38,814 nt of DNA from CAXMST01 sp963790085. Its GTDB lineage: Bacteria > Actinomycetota > Thermoleophilia > Solirubrobacterales > 70-9. This document shows, piece by piece, positions 16,609 through 24,137 of this stretch (position 1 is the stretch's first letter; each line of letters opens with the position of its first letter). The stretch is taken from the NCBI GenBank assembly GCA_963790085.1, contig CAWBNH010000004.1, forward strand, positions 1 through 38,814, given 5' to 3'. Under the pieces are notes generated by a model. It worked only from the letters and a program-made list of their open reading frames with translations. It did not search any database and was not told where the DNA came from. Both the position numbers and the translations under genes were made by a program.

Positions 16609-17031
16609 TCAGGCGGCCAGCAGCGGCCGCAGCGACTCCGGCATCACCGCGACGACGTCCGCGATCTCGCCCTCGGAGACGTGACTGCGAAGGACGTTCG
16701 ACCCGGCCCGGCAGACCATCGAGGCCTCGGTTTCGCCGGCGAGCTGCGCCTCCTCGGCGACCCGGGTCAGGAACTCGTCGACCGTGTGGTAGCCGGCGGG
16801 CGTCCGGGCGGGGACCCAGCCGTCGTAGTAGATCCCGCGAATCAGCAGCGGCATCTGGGCACCGAGCTGGGCCGCCTCCTCGACGCTGATCCGATCGCGA
16901 ACCGCGTGCAGGTAGGCGCGCAACGCGCGGTAGGCGTAGTGGCGGTCGTCGGTTCCAAGCTCGCCGGCCATCTCGGCCAGCCACTCGCGCGCCTTGTGCA
17001 TGCTGGTCTCGATGATCTTCGGTTCGCTCAT
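16609..17031 (-). CDS. DUF2267 family protein
   Basis: A 140-residue helical protein of the DUF2267 family. Typical features are the start with a tandem amphipathic helix region (KAREWLAEMAGEL), DRHYAYRALRAYLHAVRDRIS and the GIYYDGW segment. ATG 17031 has AGGAGGACCC directly upstream. DUF2267 proteins are stress-associated in several bacteria, but no biochemical role is established. Here it is the promoter-proximal gene of the pyruvate oxidoreductase - PEP synthase operon, with 47 bases to porG, so it is co-expressed with that pathway. It may be a regulator or structural accessory; this is inference. Confidence 0.82.
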   Translation of the reverse strand: MSEPKIIETSMHKAREWLAEMAGELGTDDRHYAYRALRAYLHAVRDRISVEEAAQLGAQMPLLIRGIYYDGWVPARTPAGYHTVDEFLTRVAEEAQLAGETEASMVCRAGSNVLRSHVSEGEIADVVAVMPESLRPLLAA

Positions 17032-17165
17032 GGGTCCTCCTGCGTCGACGCTGCGGTCAGCAATCACCCTAGAGGACCGGCGCCCTGCGTCCAGCGTCCT
17101 TCTTGCGGCTTGCGATCGCGGCGAACTACCGATGCGGGCGTCTGGAGGGCCGCTCTCGGGCCGGG

Positions 17166-18071
17166 CTAGACCTCGGCTTCCGGCTCGACGTCGGTGTCGA
17201 AGGGATCGGCCGCCAGACCCCGGGGCAGCGCCATCACCGAGCAGGCCGAGGCGTCGAACAGGCGCCGGGAGGTGCTGCCGAGCAGCGTCGATCGCAGCGG
17301 CCCGTAGCCACGCGATCCGACCAGGATCAGGTCGAAGTCCTCGCTCACCTCGACCAGCGACTCGCCGGGCGCGCCATGCATCAGGTGGCCGCGGACCGGG
17401 AGGTCGTCCGGGACCCGCGAGACACCGGCATCGAGCGTCTTCTGGGAGCGTCGTTCGTGCTGGGATTCATAGCCCGCCGCCGCGACCGGCGACGGCGTCG
17501 CGGACTCGGCGAGGCCGGCAGTCGGGGCGATCGTCAGCAGCGTCAGGGTCGAGTTGCAGCGCCGCGCGAGCGTGACTCCCGCCCGCAGCGCGATCGAGGC
17601 CTCGGGCGAGCCGTCGAAGGCGACCCCGAGGCGCAGCAGCCGCGACCCCGTCGCGGCATAGCCCCGCGCGGCGACCGCGACGGCGCACGGCGCCCCGTGC
17701 AGGAGGCGCTCCGCGGTGCTGCCCGGCAGCACCCGCCCGACGCGGCCCCGCCCCGTCGAGCCGACGACCAGCGCCGCCGCGTCGGTCTCGACCGCTAGGT
17801 CGTGGAGGGCACGCGGCGCCGAGCTCGAAGCCAGCGAGCGCGCCTCGGCCTCGAGATCGGGAAACGCGGATGCGATCTCGGCCAGGTCCGCATCGGCGGA
17901 GCCCCGGAGCGCGGTCCTCAGCTCCGTCTCCGCCAGCACCTCGTCGGGCAGCGTGATCGCGTGAGCGACCACCGGCTCGAGCTCGAGCGCCGCCGCCAGC
18001 TCGGCCCCGAGCGCGACCGCGTCGCGCCCCTCCTCCGACGGCTCGTATCCGATGATCACCCTCTGGGCCAC
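17166..18071 (-). CDS. Tandem universal stress protein
   Basis: A 301-residue protein with two UspA domains (about 1-145 and 155-290). Both carry the ATP-binding glycine motif: VVGSTGRGRVGRVLPGSTAERLL in the first and LVGSRGYGPLRSTLLGSTSRRLF in the second. It is therefore probably an ATP-binding, MJ0577-type Usp. The GTG start follows TTAGGAG, in which the TAG is the stop of the upstream beta-keto acid cleavage gene (6-base gap), so the two form an operon. Tandem Usps are strongly induced in hypoxia and stationary phase in mycobacteria. Confidence 0.92.
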   Translation of the reverse strand: MAQRVIIGYEPSEEGRDAVALGAELAAALELEPVVAHAITLPDEVLAETELRTALRGSADADLAEIASAFPDLEAEARSLASSSAPRALHDLAVETDAAALVVGSTGRGRVGRVLPGSTAERLLHGAPCAVAVAARGYAATGSRLLRLGVAFDGSPEASIALRAGVTLARRCNSTLTLLTIAPTAGLAESATPSPVAAAGYESQHERRSQKTLDAGVSRVPDDLPVRGHLMHGAPGESLVEVSEDFDLILVGSRGYGPLRSTLLGSTSRRLFDASACSVMALPRGLAADPFDTDVEPEAEV

Positions 18072-18077
18072 GATCTC

Positions 18078-18953
18078 CTAACTGAGCTTCGGCGTCGAAA
18101 TCCCGAGCATTCCGCGAGCCTCCTCGACGGTTGCCGGCCGGCGACCCACATCCTCGGTCATCTGCCGGGCCTTTGCGATCAGCTCGCCGTTCGAGCTCGC
18201 CATCTCGCCGTCCGGTAGATAGAGGTTGTCCTCGAGGCCGACCCGGATCGAGCCCCCGAGCGTGAGCGCCGCGGCGACCAGCATCCACTGCTGCCGCGAG
18301 ATCCCGATCACGCCCCAGTGGGCGCCGTCGGGAACGTTGTCGGCCATCGCCTCGACGTTGCGCGCGGTGGCCGCGATGCCGCCGACGACGCCCATCACGA
18401 AGTCGATGTGCGGGCGGCCCTCGAGGATCCCCATGTCGATCAGCGGCTCCAGGGAGCTGACGTGGCCGGTGTCGAAGCACTCGTGCTCGGGCTTGATCCC
18501 GAGACGGTTCATCGCCTCGAGCAGCTCGATGATCTCATCGATCGGGTTCTGAAAGACGAACTTGAAGACGAAGTCCTTGCGCGAGCGTGAGTACTTCGCG
18601 TAGTTCATCGAGCCCATGTTCAGCGCCGCGACCTCCGGCCGACACGCCTCGAGGTAGGCGATCCGCTTCGCCACCGGAACGCCGATCGTCCCGGTCGAGA
18701 AGTTGACGATCGCGTCGGTGCCGACCTCGGCGCGGATCGCGTCGCTGATCGCCTGGAAGTCCTCGATCTCGTAGGAGGGGCGGCCGTCGGGCGTCCGGGC
18801 GTGGATGTGGATGTGGGTACCGCCCTCATCGACGATCCGCCGCGCCTCGGCCGCGTACTCGGCGGGCGTGTAGGGGATCGCCGGACACTGCTCGCGATCG
18901 GCGATCGCGCCGGAGATCGCGCAGCAGATGATCACGGGGTCTTCGAGGCTCAA
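18078..18953 (-). CDS. Beta-keto acid cleavage enzyme (BKACE, DUF849)
   Basis: A 291-residue TIM-barrel enzyme of the BKACE family (3-keto-5-aminohexanoate cleavage enzyme type). Known members condense a beta-keto acid with acetyl-CoA to give acetoacetate and a new acyl-CoA. Metal-binding THIHIHARTPDG (about residues 43-54) is intact. GVIGISRQQWMLVAAALTLGG and RVGLEDNLYL, part of the conserved active-site strand near the C-terminus, are also present. I start at TTG 18953 (M-SLEDPVIICCAISGAIAD), matching family length; the open frame runs far upstream but overlaps the divergent gene. The substrate cannot be assigned. Released acetoacetate could feed the acetoacetyl-CoA synthetase at 4191-6161. 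Confidence 0.85.
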   Translation of the reverse strand: MSLEDPVIICCAISGAIADREQCPAIPYTPAEYAAEARRIVDEGGTHIHIHARTPDGRPSYEIEDFQAISDAIRAEVGTDAIVNFSTGTIGVPVAKRIAYLEACRPEVAALNMGSMNYAKYSRSRKDFVFKFVFQNPIDEIIELLEAMNRLGIKPEHECFDTGHVSSLEPLIDMGILEGRPHIDFVMGVVGGIAATARNVEAMADNVPDGAHWGVIGISRQQWMLVAAALTLGGSIRVGLEDNLYLPDGEMASSNGELIAKARQMTEDVGRRPATVEEARGMLGISTPKLS

Positions 18954-18973
18954 TCGATGGGCTCCGTCGCTCG

Positions 18974-18981
18974 GGTATAGC
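18974..18981. promoter_or_regulatory. Shared -10 of a divergent promoter
   Basis: GGTATAGC reads as TATAGC on the plus strand (towards the SDR gene) and TATACC on the minus strand (towards the BKACE gene). Both genes start within about 20-35 bases of it in the only intergenic space between them. It probably serves as a bidirectional -10 element. Confidence 0.45.
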
Positions 18982-19014
18982 GTTGCGGCCCCGCACCCTA
19001 TTGCCAGGAGAGCG

Positions 19015-19848
19015 ATGCCGATGTCCCGGACCCTCGAAGGGAAGACGATCATGATGTCCGGCGGCAGCCGTGGGATCGGCCTTGCGATCGCCGTCCGCGC
19101 CGCCCGTGACGGGGCGAACGTCGCGGTGATGGCGAAGACGGACAAGCCGGACCCGAGGCTGCCCGGCACGATCCACACCGCGGTCGAGGAGATCGAGGCG
19201 GCGGGTGGGCGCGGGCTCGCGATCCTCGGCGACGTCCGTGACGATGACGCGATCGCCGCCGCGGTGGCGGGAACGGTCGAGGCCTTCGGCGGGATCGACA
19301 TCTGCGTCAACAACGCCTCGGCGATCAACCTCGCGAAGACCCCGGACCTCGAGCCGAAGCGCTACGACCTGATGCAGGACATCAACACGCGCGGCACCTT
19401 CATGCTCTCTCGCGCCTGCATCCCGCACCTCGAGAAGAGCGACAACGCGCACATCCTCACGCTCAGCCCTCCGATCAGCCTCGACCCGAAGTGGGCCGGC
19501 GGCCAGCTCGGCTACACGATCGCCAAGTACGGGATGAGCCTCTGCACGCTCGGCCTCGCCGAGGAGCTTCGCGACCGGCGGATCGCCGCCAACTCGCTCT
19601 GGCCGCGGACGCTGATCGCGACCGCCGCGGTTCTCAACCTGCTCGGCGGCGAGGCGGCGATGAACCAGTCGCGGACGCCCGAGATCGTCGCGGACGCCGC
19701 CCACGTGATCCTCGCCCGGCCGGCGGCGGAATGCACCGGCAACTTCTTCATCGACGACGAGGTTCTCGCCTCCGAGGGCGTCACCGACTTCGAGCAGTAC
19801 AAGGCGGGCACCGGCGAGCCCGCGATCGACCTGTTCTTGGATGCCTAG
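19015..19848 (+). CDS. HSDL2-like short-chain dehydrogenase
   Basis: A 277-residue SDR. The cofactor loop is GGSRGIG (about residues 16-22), the NNAS motif follows (VNNASAINL), and the active site is YTIAK preceded by the unusual LTLSPPISLDPKW in place of a standard Ser motif. The NTRGT and SPP features and the SLWPRT segment resemble hydroxysteroid dehydrogenase-like 2 (HSDL2) and related SDRs linked to lipid metabolism. Two start codons are possible (ATG 19015 or 19021) after AGGAG at 19006-19010. It is divergent from BKACE and shares its promoter region. The sterol-carrier domain of animal HSDL2 is absent. Confidence 0.88.
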   Translation: MPMSRTLEGKTIMMSGGSRGIGLAIAVRAARDGANVAVMAKTDKPDPRLPGTIHTAVEEIEAAGGRGLAILGDVRDDDAIAAAVAGTVEAFGGIDICVNNASAINLAKTPDLEPKRYDLMQDINTRGTFMLSRACIPHLEKSDNAHILTLSPPISLDPKWAGGQLGYTIAKYGMSLCTLGLAEELRDRRIAANSLWPRTLIATAAVLNLLGGEAAMNQSRTPEIVADAAHVILARPAAECTGNFFIDDEVLASEGVTDFEQYKAGTGEPAIDLFLDA

Positions 19849-19869
19849 CGGTGGCGTGATCGGCCGTCA

Positions 19870-21765
19870 TCACCAGGCGCCACCACCGCCGCCGCCGCTG
19901 AAGCCGCCGCCGCCGCCGCTGAAGCCGCCGCCGCCGCCCGACGAGCTCGACTCGGGGGCGACCTGGCTCGAGAAGCCGGAGCCGAACGAGTTGAAGTCGG
20001 AGTTCCAGGCGCCGCCGTAGAGGGCGAAAGCCGTCCAGCTGCCGGTGCTGGTGGCCTCCTCGCCGACCGGTGCCGGGATCCGGCCCGATTTCGCGACCGC
20101 CTCGGCGGTGCCGAAGGCGACGGCGTACACGAGGATGCTCCGCCACAGCTTCAGGGTCGCCGGGGGGTCGTCGTCGAGGCGCGGGAAGTCGTCGGTCCAG
20201 CGGCGGAAGGCGGCCCACAGCGCGCCGCGCTCGCGGGCCGCGGGGTCGAGCCGCTTGTACATGGTGCGCGGAAACAGGTAGACGAAGAGCAGCCCGAGCA
20301 CGGCCGTCCCGACGGGAATCGCGAGCCACTGAGTGCGTGCGAAGAACAGCCAGCCGAGGATCAGGTAGCCGACCAGCGCGACGACGGCGAGCAGCACGCG
20401 CTTGCCCTCGAAGTTCCGGTCCCACCCGATCCTGCCCTCGTCGGCCTGGTCGAGGTCGTTGGTCAGCTCGTTCCAGCGGGTGCGCCAGGTCGAGGAATGC
20501 TCGGGGATCTCGTCCTTGAGCTTGCCGAGCGCGACCGTCTTGCCGTCGAGCAGGTCGTCGAAGAACTTCATCGCGGTGCGCTCGTACTCCTCCAGCCCGT
20601 TGTTTGCGGGGCGGTCCGCGGCCACGGTCAGCTCGAGGTCGAGGTCCTGACCCTGCGAGGCCTTTGCGTCGTAGTAGCCGCGATCGACCAGGCTGAGCAG
20701 CGTCGCGAGCACGACGCGGTCGTCGTAGGCGCCCTCGGTTGCGAGCGCGTAGGCGATCGCAGGTGGCAGGTCCTCCGGCGGCTCGTTCACGTACCTGGGG
20801 ACGCCGGTCGGATGCTCGCGGGACATGATCGCCATCAGCAGCGAGAGCCCGACGACGATCAGGGTCCAGAGGCCGAAGACGAGCCAGGCGTTGTCGAAGA
20901 CGAAGTTCTTCGCCTTCATGAAGGCGGTGTTCGAGATCCCGTCCTCCTCGGCGATCACCTTGTCGGCGCCGTTTCCGCTCACGACCCGAGCTCCGCTCGC
21001 GGAGCTGACGGCGTCGCGCGGCACCAGGGCCCGGAAGACGACGTTGGTGCCCTGCGGCACGCGCTCGGTCTCGAAGGTCGCCTCGCCGTCGCCGATCTCG
21101 GGGTCGGCGCCGAGCGCTCGGGTGCCCTCGATCTGCCCGGTTGGCGTGATCACCCCAGCGTCAGGGGCGTCGAAGCTCGAGACCCAGGCTGCGGTCGGGT
21201 CCGTTCCGTCGGGCGTTGCGATCTCGGCCTCGAGGTCGTCGAGCCAGAACTGCCACTGGTCTCCCCAGACCGTCCAGCCGACGTCGACGACGTCGTCGTA
21301 GGCGGTGACCGCTTTCTCGAGGTCGTAGACGAGCGCGAAGGTCTTCTCGGTGTCGGTCTCGCCGTAGTGCCAGACAACGCGGACGCCGTTGTAGTCGGGC
21401 GTCTTCGTGATCCCGAAGGTCCCGGGCTGATCGAAGGAGCCGAGAGCGGTGTTGCCGCCGGGCCGGTAGCGCCTGTCGCCCTCGAAGACGGCGACCCCGG
21501 TGATCTTGGCTCCCTCGCGGAGGGGGATGTCGCGGTAGGCGCCGGTGAACGTGCCGCCGTGGTAGTGGAACTCGAGCGTCTCCCTGATCCGCAGGCCGGC
21601 GTCGTCCTGGAGCTCGACGCGCGTGTTGGCGGTCGAGATGTCGAAGTCCTTGGGCGTCCCTTCCTCGGGGATCCAGAGAGTGGGGAGGATCGCGAGTACA
21701 CAGAAGACGATCGCGGCCAGCGCCAGCCGCCAGATCACCGCCCAGATCAGCCTGCCGGTGCTCAT
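19870..21765 (-). CDS. DUF2207 membrane protein with Gly-rich tail
   Basis: A 631-residue membrane protein. An N-terminal transmembrane helix (RLALAAIVFCVLAILPTLWI, about 12-31) is followed by the extracytoplasmic DUF2207 beta domain, recognisable by RETLEFHYHGGTFTGAYRDIP. A further membrane helix lies near residue 310 (AWLVFGLWTLIVVGLSLLMA), a cytoplasmic part follows, and then a helical pair (VLLAVVALVGYLILGWLFF / VGTAVLGLLFVYLF). The C-terminus is a glycine-only/Ser/Phe tail (GGGGGFSGGGGGF type) typical of this family. The ATG overlaps the lemA stop by four bases (ATGA). LemA-DUF2207 pairs are common, with no known biochemical role. Confidence 0.9.
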   Translation of the reverse strand: MSTGRLIWAVIWRLALAAIVFCVLAILPTLWIPEEGTPKDFDISTANTRVELQDDAGLRIRETLEFHYHGGTFTGAYRDIPLREGAKITGVAVFEGDRRYRPGGNTALGSFDQPGTFGITKTPDYNGVRVVWHYGETDTEKTFALVYDLEKAVTAYDDVVDVGWTVWGDQWQFWLDDLEAEIATPDGTDPTAAWVSSFDAPDAGVITPTGQIEGTRALGADPEIGDGEATFETERVPQGTNVVFRALVPRDAVSSASGARVVSGNGADKVIAEEDGISNTAFMKAKNFVFDNAWLVFGLWTLIVVGLSLLMAIMSREHPTGVPRYVNEPPEDLPPAIAYALATEGAYDDRVVLATLLSLVDRGYYDAKASQGQDLDLELTVAADRPANNGLEEYERTAMKFFDDLLDGKTVALGKLKDEIPEHSSTWRTRWNELTNDLDQADEGRIGWDRNFEGKRVLLAVVALVGYLILGWLFFARTQWLAIPVGTAVLGLLFVYLFPRTMYKRLDPAARERGALWAAFRRWTDDFPRLDDDPPATLKLWRSILVYAVAFGTAEAVAKSGRIPAPVGEEATSTGSWTAFALYGGAWNSDFNSFGSGFSSQVAPESSSSGGGGGFSGGGGGFSGGGGGGAW

Positions 21766-22346
21766 GCCGGCGCCCCTCCGCCCGGGCCGGGGAGCGAAAC
21801 GGTCGGGGCGATCTCGGCCCCGGCCTCCGCCGCGAAGAACTGACGGCGCTCGAACCCGAACCCGTTCGCGACCAGATTCGAGGGGAGGACCTGGATCTTC
21901 GTGTTGTAGGTCTCGACCGTGTCGTTGTAGACGCGCCGGGTGATCGAGATCTTCTCCTCGACCTCGGCGAGGTCGGTCTGCAGGCGGGAGAAGTTCTCGG
22001 TCGCCTTCAGGTCCGGGTAGTCCTCGGCGAGGATCAGCGCCCGGGCGAGCCCGCCGCCGAGCCGCGCCTCCGCGGTGCCGCGTTCGGCCGGCGGAGCGGC
22101 GTCGGCGGCTACGGCGTCCGCGCGCAGCTCGGTCACCTGCGCCAGCGTTCCCTGCTCGTGACCGGCATAGCCGGCGACGGCGGCGACGAGCGCCGGAATC
22201 AGGTCGTGCCGCAGCTTCAGCGCCACGTCGATCTGCGACCACGAGTTCTCGCAGGCGAGCCGCAGAGCGACGAGCCTGTTGTAGGTAAGCCAGACGAAGG
22301 CGCCGAGGGCGAGGACGAGAACGGCGATGGCGATCAGGGCGATCAA
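21762..22346 (-). CDS. LemA family protein
   Basis: A 194-residue LemA protein. A single N-terminal membrane helix (LIALIAIAVLVLALGAFVWL) is followed by TYNRLVALRLACENSWSQIDVALKLRHDLIPALV and a long helical bundle. It ends near VYNDTVETYNTKIQVLPSNLVA and FGFERRQFF, the most conserved LemA segments. The only suitably placed start is TTG 22346, giving the normal family length; the frame stays open upstream across the divergent gene, which is an artefact of GC richness. Membrane-anchored, function unknown, translationally coupled with DUF2207. Confidence 0.88.
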   Translation of the reverse strand: MIALIAIAVLVLALGAFVWLTYNRLVALRLACENSWSQIDVALKLRHDLIPALVAAVAGYAGHEQGTLAQVTELRADAVAADAAPPAERGTAEARLGGGLARALILAEDYPDLKATENFSRLQTDLAEVEEKISITRRVYNDTVETYNTKIQVLPSNLVANGFGFERRQFFAAEAGAEIAPTVSLPGPGGGAPA

Positions 22347-22496
22347 GACGGGCGACTGCCGGTTCGCGGTCGCACCCCTCGTGCGCCGCGACCCGCAGCC
22401 TATCGCGCGTGAGACCGACCAAGGTGCGCGGCGAACCCGCCAAAGCCGCTCGCGGATCGGGTAGGTTCTGGGACGTCTCAAACGGAGGAGTTCGAA

Positions 22497-22880
22497 TTGG
22501 ATCCCAGCCAGCTCAAGAGGTTTTCCCTGTTCGAGGGGGTCGAGGACGAGAAGCTCGCCAAGATCGCCCCGTTCACCCAGCTCGTCGAGTTCCCCGAGGG
22601 CAAGGTGATCATCCAGGAGGGCGGCTTCGCGAACGACTTCTACGCGATCGATGAGGGCACCGTCGAGGTCACCAAGGGTGGCGAGAAGGTCGCGACCCTC
22701 GGGCCCGGAGACGTGTTCGGCGAGCAGGGCCTGCTCGAGAAGCAGGAGCGCTCGGCCTCCGTGGTAGCCGCCTCCACTGTGCTCGCACTGAAGATCGAGC
22801 ACTGGGAGCTGTCGCGGATGCGAAAGGCGATGCCTGAGGTCGTGGACGGCCTCGTCGCCACGGTCGAGGCCCGCGACTAG
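22497..22880 (+). CDS. Stand-alone cyclic-nucleotide-binding domain protein
   Basis: A 127-residue protein consisting of one Crp/Fnr-type cNMP-binding domain (about residues 8-115). The phosphate-binding cassette region is present as GDVFGEQGLLEKQERSASVVA, resembling the G.(FY)GE.aLl......RSAsV consensus with Arg and Ser. There is no helix-turn-helix or other output domain, so it is not a normal Crp regulator; it may sense a nucleotide and act on a partner. A TTG start is chosen for its ideal GGAGGAG (22484-22490), six bases upstream, with TAGGTT (22462-22467) as a possible -10. It is followed by the cobalamin riboswitch. Confidence 0.85.
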   Translation: MDPSQLKRFSLFEGVEDEKLAKIAPFTQLVEFPEGKVIIQEGGFANDFYAIDEGTVEVTKGGEKVATLGPGDVFGEQGLLEKQERSASVVAASTVLALKIEHWELSRMRKAMPEVVDGLVATVEARD

Positions 22881-22925
22881 CGTTCCACGGCGCCGCCCCG
22901 CGGCGCTAGAGTGGGTCGCGAAATA

Positions 22926-23100
22926 CGGTCGGTGTCCAGGGAAGCCCGGTGAGATTCCGGCGCGGTCCCGCCACTGTGACCGGGTGAGGTCGTCGCAGGC
23001 CCGGGGTTGAAGCCCGGAAAGCGCCAGCCACTGGATCGCGAGGCGATCCGGGAAGGCGTGACGACAGTCCCGCAAGCCAGGAGACCTGTCTCCGGCCGAG
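22926..23100 (+). ncRNA. Cobalamin riboswitch
   Basis: The AdoCbl riboswitch core is readable directly. AGGGAA followed by GGTGAGATTCC lies at about 22938-22958, CGGTCCCGCCACTGTGAC runs through to 22980, and the B12 box GCCAGGAGACC lies at 23076-23086. Boundaries are approximate. A TAGAGT -10-like hexamer lies at 22907-22912. The Shine-Dalgarno of the next gene (GAGGAAAGG from 23116) is just downstream of the B12 box, so control of translation, with or without transcription, is plausible. It should switch off the five-gene import operon when cobalamin is abundant. Confidence 0.95.
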
Positions 23101-23132
23101 CCAGTTCAGACCCTCGAGGAAAGGGTGGCTTC

Positions 23133-24125
23133 ATGCCAACTCGTATCCTGCGCGCAGCCCGGCTGGCGGCAATCGCCGCGGCCTGCCTCGTCGCGCTTCC
23201 GGCGACCGCCGCGGCGAGCAAGCCGGCCGATCTGCGGATCGTCGACTCGTCCGGCGAGACGCTCGCCGAGCACACCCAGTACACCGGCAAGACGACGATC
23301 AGGGCGCGAGCCGCGGCCGACTGCTTCGGCGACGGGACCGGCGGCAGCGGCGAGCGCGTCACGGTGCCGGGCGCGACGGCGCTCGGCGCGGCCCGCGACG
23401 CCTCCAGATGGGACCGTGACATCAGGCCCGTCCTGATTACCGACGCGTTCGACTTCGGGCTCGGCGTCTGTGGATTCGCCGATGCCGTCGCCCCCCAGAC
23501 CGGCTACTGGTACCTGAAGGTGAACCGCGTCGGCGCGCTGGTCGGTGGCGATCAGGCCAAGATCAGGCGTGGCGATCGGGTCCTCTGGTACCTGATCGAG
23601 GACTTCAACGACCCGCTGCCGACCGAGCTCTCGATCAAGGCGCCGGTGCGGACCGCCGCCGAGCAGTTCTCGGTCCGCGTCTGGGAGTACGCCGACGACG
23701 GCAGCCGCGCCCCGGCGGCGGGCGCCGCGGTGACCGGAGCGAGCGCGCTGACCGGGCCGGACGGCCGGACCGTGGTCGAGGCCGCGTTCGGTGACCCGCG
23801 GGGCCCCGGCGCGAAGCTCGAGCTCCGGGCGACCCGCGCCGGGTCGATTCCCTCCGAGGTCGGCCACACCTGCCTCGCCCCGAGGCCCGGGGCCTGTGGG
23901 TCGAGGCCGCCGACGACGATCCGCGGTACCGGCGGGTCCGAGACGGTCCGTGGAACCGGGGGCGACGACGACATCGATCCGGGTCGCGGACGGGACCTGG
24001 TTCGCGCCGGCGCAGGGGATGACACGATCGACGTCCGCGGCGGCGGCAGGGACTCGGTTCGCTGCGGCGGCGGCGAGGACCGGGTCAGAGCCGACCGTCG
24101 CGACACGCTCAAAGGCTGCGGATAG
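23133..24125 (+). CDS. Secreted DUF4430 protein with calcium-repeat-like tail
   Basis: A 330-residue exported protein, first gene under the cobalamin riboswitch. It has a Sec signal peptide (about 1-28, ending ATAAAS). A DUF4430 (transcobalamin C-terminal-like) domain follows at about 32-170, recognised by TGYWYLKVNRVGALVGGDQAKIRRGDRVLWYL; two Cys (C64, C113) could form a disulfide. A second beta-rich region spans about 172-245. Residues 263-330 are Gly/Asp repeats resembling RTX calcium-binding nonapeptides, ending in GCG. In animal transcobalamin and intrinsic factor the DUF4430-like domain caps bound B12, so cobalamin binding is the likely job. ATG 23133 has a good ribosome site; the 12-base gap to the next gene supports one operon. 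Confidence 0.85.
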   Translation: MPTRILRAARLAAIAAACLVALPATAAASKPADLRIVDSSGETLAEHTQYTGKTTIRARAAADCFGDGTGGSGERVTVPGATALGAARDASRWDRDIRPVLITDAFDFGLGVCGFADAVAPQTGYWYLKVNRVGALVGGDQAKIRRGDRVLWYLIEDFNDPLPTELSIKAPVRTAAEQFSVRVWEYADDGSRAPAAGAAVTGASALTGPDGRTVVEAAFGDPRGPGAKLELRATRAGSIPSEVGHTCLAPRPGACGSRPPTTIRGTGGSETVRGTGGDDDIDPGRGRDLVRAGAGDDTIDVRGGGRDSVRCGGGEDRVRADRRDTLKGCG

Positions 24126-24137
24126 GCGCCCGACCCC

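Noticed and set aside
19851..19895. GGTGGCG...CGCCACC as a bidirectional terminator between the convergent SDR and DUF2207 genes
   Set aside because: One arm is the coding end of the DUF2207 Gly-rich tail; symmetry follows from codon usage.
19880..19945. Tandem GCC-repeat array as a CRISPR or microsatellite
   Set aside because: It encodes the Gly-rich C-terminus of the DUF2207 protein; no spacers. No CRISPR array was seen anywhere.
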